From Talinum fruticosum (Eukaryota; Streptophyta; Magnoliopsida; Caryophyllales; Talinaceae), in assembly GCA_021018815.1 (NCBI GenBank), contig JAITYX010000007.1, forward strand, positions 3,349,001-3,413,000: DNA of 64,000 nucleotides, read 5' to 3'. Position numbers and translations under genes: made by a program. Shown one piece after another: positions 23,534 to 34,200 of the stretch. Positions within the stretch are counted from its first letter, which is position 1, and every line of letters begins with the position of its first letter. Under the pieces are notes generated by a model. The model had not been told where the DNA came from. It worked only from the letters and a program-made list of their open reading frames with translations, and ran no database searches.

Positions 23534-24149
23534 TGTTTCCGGAGAAAGCCGAGTTGATGATGTGGATGATGATTCGGAGAGAGGAAGGATTTACTGCTTC
23601 CGGTTCCGAGGACGTGGCACGATTGATCCGAGTCCGAGTGACGACCGCTGAACTCGCAAAGGCGAAGCCCGGGTGGTGGATCCCGGGAACGCCCTCCGAC
23701 GCTCAAGTTAGTAATGAACTAAGTTTGAATGGATCGAGGAGATCTTCCTCGATGTGCGTGGGGGATTCCTTGGGAGTCGAGAAGTTTTCCAAAGATGGAA
23801 GTTCTCGGGGATGAATGTGTGTCGATGAACGTTGATGAACGTTATGAATGTAGTTGAGTGTTGAGAGCTTTTAGGAAGCTTAGGTGATTATCCTCCAATG
23901 AGATATCTTGTCCAATGAGCATAACATAACCTTGGGTTTTGGAAGTGATGAGTATTTATAGGAGATTTTGAAGGGGTAGAATGGTACTTTACCACGGTTT
24001 AGGGAAACCCTAGCCCTAGTGGGCTTTGGGGCTTTTACCGGCCCGTTACGGATCGCCTTGGGCCGATTCCACCCTGGTCCAACCGATTAGGCCCGGTCGG
24101 CCGGTGACGTGTCGGTTGAGCTGGAACTGCCCGGGAAATACCCGAATCG
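23534..24149 (-). repeat. 5' LTR (616 bp) of the gag-protease element
   Basis: This matches the left LTR closely. Its outer end on the minus strand reads CGATTCGGG instead of TGATTCGGG, so the terminus is CG...CA rather than the usual TG...CA. A solo LTR at 48,163 also starts CG. Confidence 0.95.
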
Positions 24150-24202
24150 GATCCAAAATTACACAACTACAAAATCACGTATGAACTTAATTCAATTCGA
24201 GC

Positions 24203-24403
24203 AAGTTTGTTTTAAAAGTTTTGAAAATGTTTATAACTCCTAACCACTATTAACCGTTAACCCCTAATTGTAATCACTTAGAACTGCTAACCTATAATTG
24301 CAAGCGTTAGTAATTGCTAATTATAACTATTAGTTACATTGATAATCGCTAATAATTATTAACCTTAAAATGCTAATTTTAACGACTAAAACAAATAAAC
24401 TGT
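24203..24403. mobile_element. MITE-like element, copy 2 (no microsatellite core)
   Basis: Ends CAAGTTTGTTTTAAAAG and, inverted, AGTTTATTTGTTTTAGTCG. It is filled with AACCGTTAAC, GCTAATTATAAC and AATCGCTAAT motifs shared with the copies at 14.9, 41.1 and 43.8 kb. Non-coding. Confidence 0.55.
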
Positions 24404-24484
24404 CAAGTTTGATCGCAATTTGCTACTGAATTCAATTATTATTAGTCTAAACTTTCACTTGGTATGAAATTAATTGGTTGCAAA

Positions 24485-27400
24485 TAGACCTGAAAAAATT
24501 AACTCGACTTGAAAACTCGACCCAAAACCGCTCGGAAATTTTAGATTTTAAACACGATTTTTTTGACCCGATTCCGAATAACCGATAATGTAATGGGTCA
24601 AACCCTACATGAACTCGTTCGACTCATTGGGTTAAGGTCATAAAAGTAACAATTTTAATTTTGTGGCTTGTTGATTAAATGTTTTATCCCTATTATATGA
24701 TTTATTTTCACTTTATCACACTTTTAATAATTGTTCTTTATGATATCACATTATTTGGAGAGACGTAACATAGCTATTGCAATAATTTACAAACAAATAC
24801 TAATACGATTTATTTTCTCAACTTATTTTTCATTAAAAAAATATATACAAAAACTATACGTAGTAAAATTTCAACAAAATATGTATGAATTCAAATGGCG
24901 TGATATATTAAAAATATTAAAAATGCATAAGTTATATTGTTATATTTTTGGTTGATTGAATGTGTCGGGTCACATCTTAAATAACATACTTTTTATGAAA
25001 ATAATATTACTATAATAATTTAAAATTTTAATGTTATAATTAAAAATTACAATTTTAGTTTATTATAAATCTTTAATTTTTGTGGAAAACCCAAGACATG
25101 CTAAGGAGTTTAGACCAATTGTGCTGTTGCAATGTGGTCTATAAATGCATTGCTAAGCCAATGTGCGTTCATCAAAGGGAGACTACTTATCCAGAATGTT
25201 ATGCTTTGCCGGAAGATTGTTAAAGGTTATCATAGGAAGAATATCGGCCTCGGATGCATGGCCAAGGTTGATATTCGAAAGCATATGACTCCATCCGGGA
25301 TTTCTTGGAAGAAGATCTATATGGACTTCACTTTTCACAAAAAGTAATCGGGTGAATTATGGCTCGTGTACGGCGTGCTTCTTTTACCATTCACTTTAAT
25401 GGAAAAAATTTGCCTAGCTTTGAGGGTGCGTGAGGCATCGGACAAGGGGACCCCATGTCCCCTCGTTATTTGCTATTTCAATGGAGTATCTATCTCGGAT
25501 GCTTGGGACTTGTTAGGGATGACAGTGCATTTAAGTTCCATCCTAGATGCACTAACATGAAATTAACCATCTTATTTTTGCGAGATGACTTGATACTATT
25601 CTCAAAGGCGAGTACTGAATCAGTATCCGCTATCACCGATTGCCCGGAAGAATTCTCCGAAATTTCAAGGCTGAAAGTATGTCCAGAGAAGTCACAAATT
25701 GTTATTGGAGGGCTGGATGCTGAAGGTAAACAAAGGCTTATTTCTCAAAGTGGCTTTGCTAAAGGAAAACTCCCTTCGAGATATTTTGGAGTACCTATCA
25801 CTGCAGGTAGACACTCAAAGACTGATCGCTCTTTGCTAGTAAAGAAGATCATAGCTAAAATCAAAATCTGGGGAGCAAACACTACCCATATGGAGGTAGA
25901 GCCCAACTTATCAACTTAGTTCCGATGGATTGTGGGTTTTTGGGCAAATACGTTTGTTCTTCCGCAAAATATGATCAAGGAAATTGAGGCTAAGTACGGA
26001 GCTTTCTGTGGAGTGGGACTAGTAACCATTCTAGGCAGCCTCCGGTGGCTTGAGATATCATATGCTAACCTAAGAAATATGGAGGTGCAGGGTTGAGGGA
26101 TATAGGGAAATGGAACAAAGCTTTCTTGGTTAAGTATGTGTGGTAGCTTGCGTAGAAAGCGGATAACTTTTGGGTTAAGTGGGTTCATGGATATTATTTG
26201 ATAAAGGAAAAGTGGTGGGACTATACCCCAAAACAAGATAACTGTTGATATTGGAAAAAGTTATGCAGAGTAAAAGAGCTTTTTAAGCATGACTTCTCAA
26301 TACGATGGGATCGGTCGAATACACCCAACAAACAATATCAAGTATGTAGTGGATATCGGTGGGTGATGGGGGTGAGAAACACAGTCCAATGGGATAAGTT
26401 AGCATGGAATCGAGCTAATGTCCCCGAGCACTCATTTGCTGTTGGGATTTTACTGCATAGAAAGAACCCTACAACTGACCAATTAGCACAATTTATAGAG
26501 GGATTAGATCTCCACTTCAGATTGTGCAATGAAGATGGTCGATTGATGAAAGAGACCATATTTTCTAGCAAGTGCACTTACACAAGGAGTATATATGGGG
26601 CAAGATCGGTGATCTGGATAAACTACAATATTCAAATAAATAACCTGGATGATCTGCACAAACTTCGCTAGAGACTACATGGAAAAGCACCCAAAGAAGC
26701 CTCCTGTACTCAGCTTATACAAGCATTCCACTACCACATCTAGCTGGAACGGAATTCAATTGTCTTCAATAGGAGACCTAAAACCGAGCACCAAATATGG
26801 CATGTCTGTAAAGTTTGATATTTGCACTAGATTCGATTTCTTGACTACACATAGTAAAAAGTTTTGTAACTGGAGGAGCTTGATTGTAGAAAGCAATCAA
26901 TAGCATTGTAATACATGGATATCTCCCCCGAAATTTGTTAGGGAAGGTTGGTAATAAAAATTTTCAACTAATTACCTAAAACAAAATCTCTAATTTTCAT
27001 TTATTTAAAATTATTTTAACCGTACTTGAATCACAATGCCTAGGATAGGCACTTGGGTTAAGATGAAATCGAAAATTGTCTAATGAATAAAATTTGTCGG
27101 TTAGCCGACTAGGTTGATTCTTTCTCGATATCTTTTTAAAATGGAGTAGATATGCATAAAAACTACCTTTTAATATTAATATTTATTATTATGATAATAA
27201 ATTTAACTTGTTATTATCCATCCCATTATTGACCCAATATTTCATTGGTCTTATTCAAAATGAGTAAAGTGGTCAAATAGTTTGACTCAATGTGGTATAC
27301 CATGATGAAAGTTTTAAATTTTTTCAATATATTTTAAAAAAATACAAATATTATACTTTTCTCGTAGAATTATGGGCGATTGTAGACGAAAAATATGTCG

Positions 27401-27591
27401 GTTTTTTACAATTTACAAAAGAAAATAACCGATAAAAATGTGGTCTCAATCTGTTGGTCAACTTATAACCCGTATAACTCGATATGGCAGACTATAACTC
27501 GTATAACCGTCCATATTTTACCCGAATTCGAAATACGCCAATCTCATACTTTTTTCAAACTCGAATATACCCGACCGTACGAACTGATCTA
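24485..27591 (-). mobile_element. hAT-like non-autonomous element, split by a LINE
   Basis: The outer parts (24,485-25,080 and 26,998-27,591) match, in inverse orientation, the uninterrupted copy at 53,783-54,992. The ends begin TAGACCTG and end GATCTA, diverged from the TAGAGCTG/GAGCCTA ends of the better copy. Flanking 8-mers GTTGCAAA (24,477-24,484) and GCTGCAAC (27,592-27,599) look like a decayed 8-bp target duplication. No transposase is encoded. The right end abuts the HVA22 promoter region. Confidence 0.75.
25067..26997 (+). mobile_element. 5'-truncated LINE inside the hAT-like element
   Basis: The LINE body is 25,081-26,983, flanked by a 14-bp duplication (AAATCTTTAATTTT at 25,067 and AAATCTCTAATTTT at 26,984, 13/14 identical). 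The plus strand carries RT remnants: QCAFIKGRLLIQNVMLCRKI and MAKVDIRK near 25,160-25,290, LFLRDDLILFSKAS (FADD replaced by LRDD) near 25,570, and SRYFGVPI near 25,780. The zf-RVT-like part lies at 26,340-26,660 (AWNRANVPEHSFAVGILLHR). Frames are broken throughout. It is a relative of, but distinct from, the LINE at 3.7 kb. Confidence 0.85.
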
Positions 27592-28463
27592 GCTGCAACT
27601 GTTCCAACTTTCCGTTTGCCAAAACGGAAGAGTGTTGAGGGAAGTTGGAGAAGACGCCAAATGAGCCCAACCACCGCTAACCGGAAGTAGCAGAGACAAG
27701 AAGAGGACCAAACTGCCAAAACCAGAGATTACCATAAAGCCCTCCCCCATGCCTTCCATTGCCGAAACGTGGAATCCCAAGAAATCCACTCTGCCTCCCC
27801 CTCCCTCCTTCTATGGAATGGACCCCACCACCCCCTTCTTCCAAAATACTCCGCAGGCGTCCCCGGCAAGTAAACCCTCCTATCTATCTCTCTCTTCACG
27901 TTTTCATCCAATCATCATCCCCCACTTCTTTTAACTACCCTTTTTTAAATCTCCCTCTCTCTCTCTCTCTCTAAAATAAACCAGTCCTCTGTCTTGCAAA
28001 CTTCAGTTTCCTCCTCTCTCAAGTCTTCCATTTCTCCCCTTCACTACTATTATTCAATTCTCCAGGATCAAAGGTTATTCTCTCTCTGACCAATTTTAAT
28101 TTTCAATTTCTTCGAGATTTATTAATTTCCTTGTCAATGTCATTAATTGACTGTGAATTTTAGTCTTTGATTTTGCTTAAATTTGTTATATCTGCAGCTT
28201 CTGACCTCTTCCTATCTTCGGTAGTTTCTCAGAACCTTTGATATCTCCTACTCTCATTCCCCCATCTCTCTCCTCTGAACATATAAGGATTCGAGGTCGT
28301 CTTGTTCCATACTCTATCAGATTCGAAGGTATGTCCTCAATTTCTCTCTCCTCCTCTGTTTTTCCGTTTTTCTTTTGCTTTTTTTGCTTCACGTTTACGC
28401 TTCCAATTTTCGATATTTTATTGCAGATATATGGTTTAGTTTCTTACAATTTGATTGTCGAAA
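27592..28463 (+). promoter_or_regulatory. Promoter and 5' untranslated region of the HVA22-like gene
   Basis: Between the hAT-like element and the start codon. A pyrimidine-rich stretch with (CT)n at 27,951-27,972 is typical of plant transcription start regions. Likely untranslated exons end at 28,073 (AAAG/GTTATT) and span 28,198-28,328 (after TCTGCAG, before GTATGT), and the start-codon exon begins at 28,427 after TTGCAG. Small open frames on both strands here are probably not genes. Splice sites were read by eye only. Confidence 0.5.
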
Positions 28464-30035
28464 ATGTTGGGAGAGTTCATCAGCAGAGGACTTCTGTAAG
28501 TTATTCACTCCAATTCAGATGATGGAGGTTCATTTTTCTTAATTTAATTTGATTTTAATTTTTGGCGAAAATCTGATTTGATTTCGAAATTTGGGGGTTT
28601 ATAGGATGATTCTGGGATACGCATACCCAGCGCTTGAGTGCTTCAAGACAGTGGAGAAGAACAAGCCTAACATCGACGAACTCCGATTTTGGTGCCAATA
28701 CTGGTACATCTCGTTCTCGACTCCTTTACTTTTCTCTCCTCGAAAAATTAGGATTAGGAATTGAATTGATAGTAAATGTCGATTTAATTTTTCTTTTCTT
28801 TTCATCTTTAATCTTTAAGATAGAAAAGATAATGATTCCAAAATTGGGGAATATATATCCACTTTGTTCTTTTTACAATAAATAACATGATTTAAAGTTA
28901 TGTAAGAGCTTCGTTTTGTTTGCTTGGACCTGCAATTATTGTTGGCCTGTTCGGGATTATAATTTCACCATACCATCACTTTTGGGTTTGTGAAATAAAA
29001 GTCGTATTCAGCTAATCATAACAAACAATGTCCATTTTTCGTTTTTTAAATCAGATTTAAACATTTGTGTACATATGCATGTGGATTTTCATTACTTTAA
29101 GAATTGGATTATAACAATCCAATTTATATTCTAAAGTATACTATTAAAATTAAAATTAAATTTATATTTAAACACATTTTTATAATCTTTTAATTACATA
29201 CTTTTTCAATGTCAATTAGAACTTCAACTTAGATTATGATATATGATATTACTTGAAATTTTAAGAATCTTACTATTTAAATTACTTACCACGTATCATT
29301 TTTAACATAATATGTATTAAAAATATAGGATCATAATTTATACTGTCCTCAATTACAAAATTATAATTGGATGACATTATATGGAATTATTGATTGAACA
29401 TAATTTGCTAGTGAACAGAAAGGCTTAATTAAGGGGAGTGGGTGAATAAAAATTTGAAGGGATCATGTGATGAGGAGTTTAGTTTTAGCTTAGGTTTGGT
29501 TGGCTGGCCTAAAAAGTTGGGTGAGAGAAGGTCAACTGCTCTGTCTCAATCCTTTGCACTGAATTCCTCATTAGGGTCAACTTTTAAGCATTATATGCAC
29601 CGATTTGCCCCCTCCATGCATGGAAATTTGTAGTTTCAAAAATGTTTGTAATATATATATATGGGATGTATCTAATAAGAGGAAAGGGATATGGTGAGAG
29701 TGAGAGGATTCAATATAGGTCATTGGATTAAAATAAGTGGTTGAGATTAATCTACCAAATAAAAACCCTAATTACTTCCTTCTTCACTATGTCACCTTAA
29801 AACCACCACACTCGCATTACTTTCTTCCCTTTTCGGCGGCAAAGCGATCGGAATTTGTGAAAACCCTACCCCAAATGCATCTAATTTAGATGATGTTGAA
29901 CTTCAAATTGAAGATTTATATTTTGCACCCACGAATGATAGAAAATAACTAGGTTTTAATCTTGACCTTTAGATTTCAAATGAATGGTTGAGTTTAATCG
30001 TCTCACTCTCATTCTATCCCCTCCTCTCATTTGAT

Positions 30036-30102
<67 letters not shown>

Positions 30103-31179
30103 CTAATGAGAGGAGAAATATAGGGTGAGAGTGAGAGTGAGCGTGAGAGTGAGAGTGAGAAGATTAAATATGGGTTATTGGATTAAAATAACTAGTTGAG
30201 ATTAATCTAAAAAATAAAAACCACCACACTAAAACCACCGCACTCCACTATGTCACCCTAAAACCACCACACTCCACTAGCAGCCTTACCGGACGTTGTC
30301 TTACTCGTCGGCGAACTCACCAGTGAGGATTCCGTCGAGTCCATTATTGCCCAAGTCCAAGTACTCTCCCTTGACACTCCATTACTTTTCTTACTTTTCC
30401 GGCGGCAAAATTGTCGGAATTTATGAAAACTAGAGGTGTGTAGAAAAAACCGAAATTGAAAAACCGATCTAAAAAATTGGTTAATCGAATAAATTTTTCA
30501 AGAAAATCGGTTTGGTTAACCGAACCGAATATTTTTTGGTTTATTGATCGATTACGGATCGAATTTGAAAAAATTATGTTAACCGGCGGTTAACCGAACC
30601 TTTTTTTTTTTTTATAAAAATCATAGGTATGTAAGCCAAAAGTTGTTTTATGGGATTGAAAATATTATGTTTTGCTAGCCAAAAACTTCTCTTTGTTATA
30701 TTTTACTTTTGTTAGCTATAAACTTGTGTTTTGTCGCATTTTACTTCCATTTTATTTCATAAGTTATGATCGTTAAACCAAACCGAAAAATCGGTTAATT
30801 GAACCTTTCGGTTCGGTTATGGATCGAGATTTTACCAATCCGAAAATTCGGTTAATCGAAACTTCGGTTAACCGAAACTTCGGTTAACCGAAAAATCGGA
30901 TTGGTTACGAATCGAACTTTTAACTATCCGAAAGTTTGATTATCCGAAAGTGCGGTTAACCAATTTTGCATACCCCTAATGAAAACCTTACCTCAAATGC
31001 ATTTATTTTAGGGTATGTTGAACCCTAAATCGAAAATTCATATCTTACCCCCACGAATGATAGAAAATAATTTTATTTTAGTCTTAACCCTTAAATTTGA
31101 AATGAATTATTGAGATTTAATCCTTTCATTTTCACTTTATCCCCTCCTTTCATTTGATACAATCCCTATATATATCAAT

Positions 31180-31249
<70 letters not shown>

Positions 31250-34200
31250 ATTGATATTTAAGGCTAGTTGACACATGTGAATTACTACCGCTAAATGGGA
31301 AACTTTGATGTGAATGTTTTTAATTTTTATGATTTTATTTATAGGAAGTGAGAGGAGATTTTATTGCAAGTGAGTCATGGTTCATTAGGCATCTTATGTG
31401 CTAAAATCCACAAAATAAATGTGTTTCAACAATGCCTTTGTTAATAAATTATTACATTTAGCAAAAGATTTAAAATAGAGAGAAGTATACGGAGTAATTT
31501 GTTACGAATTTAGGTAGAATTTTAATAAGAGTGCTTCAATTATCCTCAATATATGTATCTTGTCCAAATTATAAGTTGCAAATAAGTTTGTCATTTTTCA
31601 GTTGTGTATAGTGTGGATTGCAATATTTGGAGTAATTAGGAGAATTCATGATGAAAAAAATGATGTTGATTATCAAATAAGTAATTAAACTGCACCTTAA
31701 GATAAATGAATACATGAATTAACATGCTAAAATGATTGTACCTAATTGATTTAAACAATTTTATGTTACATTATTAAAATATTACTCCCTCCTTCGCATA
31801 TTCATAGTCATATTTAGAAAACATGTAAAAATAAGCATTAAATACGATTACATTGTAGATAATGAATACGGGACTGAGGGGTATGAATAAAGCACTAAAA
31901 ATAAATCTCAATTCTTTCTTGCTTTATTTTTCCTTTTTAGAATGGTAAGGATTGCTTCCACTTGGGCCTAGTGTCAGGTTAACCCAACAAGAATATATGA
32001 GAAGGTTATTGCCGAACAGTATTTTCCTATTTGTAAGAAATGTTACTCCTCCTGTCCTTTAACATAACCATGATTTAAAACGAGGTGGTTAAATGAGGTA
32101 ACATTACCCTTTTATATGGGACCAATCTTCTGGTGCATTACTTGTTTGAGGTATGAAATGGATTGGGATACCATTTTTTGCACGGTTGAAAATCATAGTC
32201 ATGTGTAAACATCATACCCTCTAACCCAATGGGCTGATTGTTGGGTTTAAAAAGAAACAGGCCACACGCGGCAGGTGGGCTAATGTTTCATTTACCCATA
32301 ATCTACCAATCAGACCGAATGCCGTCTTGTGAGTGGCAAAGAAATGTACATTTTTGGTGTTGATTTCGAGTTGGGCTATGTCAGGGTTGATCAGTTTTTA
32401 GTTTGATCAGGGTGCTTTAGATCCATTTGAGAGGAAAGTAAATTAGAGGAGTAATAAAAGTGAGGAGTGAATAAACGAGAGTAAATTAGAGTTAGTTGTT
32501 TATCTTTGTTTGAAAGTTTAAAGCAAGAACTTGTCCTTGTTTGTAAGAAGAGGAGAGTAAATCAGAATAAATAAATAAATTGACATATATGTCATCATTA
32601 AATAGTTTAAAATATATTATATTTAGGTTTATAGAGATAAAAATATAAAATCGATCTATTTTGGAAAGTAAGAAAATTGAGGGTTGAGGGGAGCAACAAA
32701 GAGTAACAGTATCCCTTCATCACTCCTCCTTACCCTCCAATCTTCACTTCCAAATAGGGGTAAGTTTGAGTACTCACCCTCCCTTACCCTCCATTCAAAC
32801 GGACCCTAGGAGTGGTCATTTTCAATTCGCTTTAACCTAAGTTGATTTATAAAGAAAAATTCTTTTTGAAAGAAAAGTAAGACTATGCATTTGTCAATTT
32901 AAGTTTTGAATCAATTTATTTCCCCATATCTTAGGTTTGATAAGACTTCTGATTATTCTTTTGGATTCTAATTCTTAAATCGAGCTCTGTCATGTTTATA
33001 AAAGTGGGAATAAAAAGTAAAAACAATTCTCAATCTCTTTATTTTGAAGCAACTTAACCAAGGTTGGTCTCCCTGCTGGTGAACTGTTAAAAGTTTTACA
33101 CCAAACAGACCCTATCGAGTACTGTAACTGCGTTTCTTTCTTTCTTTCTTTCTTTTACCAATCTCAAATGTATGTAATGTCTTAATCTATTAACCTTCGT
33201 TAAAACCTTGATTGTTTTCACATCTGCAGGATCATTATCGCTGTTCTTTCGGTTGGTGAGAGGTTTGGGGATGTTTTTATTTCATGGTAACAAGGCTTCC
33301 TCATTATATGCTGAAAATATTAATGGTTAAAATTTTTATCTCTCAGAATACTAATATATTCTGCTGTTAATTCTTTTCAAAGGGTTCCGTTCTATGCAGA
33401 GTTGAAGTTGGCTTTCATAATCTACCTCTGGTACCCCAAAACCATGGTAACTAAACTCTTCTAATTTCTTTTTGTACTTATTGTATAGTTTAGACCAGCG
33501 TAAACTCAGAAAATCGAGCCCTTATCGAAACAATTTCAAATCATATCCAACCTTCAAATAAGATCACTACATTCCGACATGACATTATGCTTGAATCAGG
33601 ACTTAATTCTAATTCATTGTATTGAAACCTACTCAACTCTTTCCAAACATTTCAGCTCACTCTAACTGGAACGGAATTACCTTAATCAATCCCATAGGTA
33701 GCCTATATGTTAAATCTAGACGAAAACTAACGTGGCAACTGGATTTCTCTGCAGGGAACTTCGTATGTGTACGAGAACTTATTGCGGCCATTTGTGACGA
33801 GGCATGAAACAGACATAGAAAGGAACTTGAAGGAGTTGAGATTGAGAGCTTGGGATTTGGCTCTTTACTACTGGGAGAACTGCACCGAGCTGGGTCAATC
33901 TGCCATCTTCAATGTGGTTGAATACATGGCTAATCAATCTTCCAGGCTCAAGGGGGACTCCTCTAAGGTACATTTTGGTTATTATCATGCTCTGCTCCTT
34001 AAAGTTAAAACTATGAGGAACCTTGGCTATCATCTCAGCTGTTGCCTTATGTTTAACTTGAAAAATAAATCAAACCTAAAACATAATGTGTTGGGTATCA
34101 ATCTTAACCACTAAAGAAAACATATATTGACAATCAATGTAAATTTTTTAATTATAATTAATTGGATTTTCTTGACATAGTTATAATAGAAAAACAATAG

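Larger units (their letters stand above)
15650..24154 (-). mobile_element. Full-length non-autonomous LTR retrotransposon (gag-protease only) with target duplication
   Basis: The element proper is 15,655-24,149 (8,495 bp). Two near-identical LTRs flank it and GATCC is duplicated at 15,650-15,654 and 24,150-24,154. Gag and protease lie on the minus strand, next to the right-hand LTR, so the right LTR is the 5' LTR. A primer-binding-site-like sequence and a purine-rich tract sit at the expected inner LTR edges. No reverse transcriptase, RNase H or integrase was found between the protease (ending about 21,050) and the 3' LTR (16,275); that 4.8 kb is non-coding and repeat-rich. This fits the class of plant terminal-repeat elements that keep gag but lack pol (TR-GAG-like). 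LTR similarity suggests recent insertion. Confidence 0.93.

Noticed and set aside
32045..32220. Second Stowaway-like start (CTCCTCCTGTCC)
   Set aside because: No inverted right end or TA duplication was found, so it is not called.
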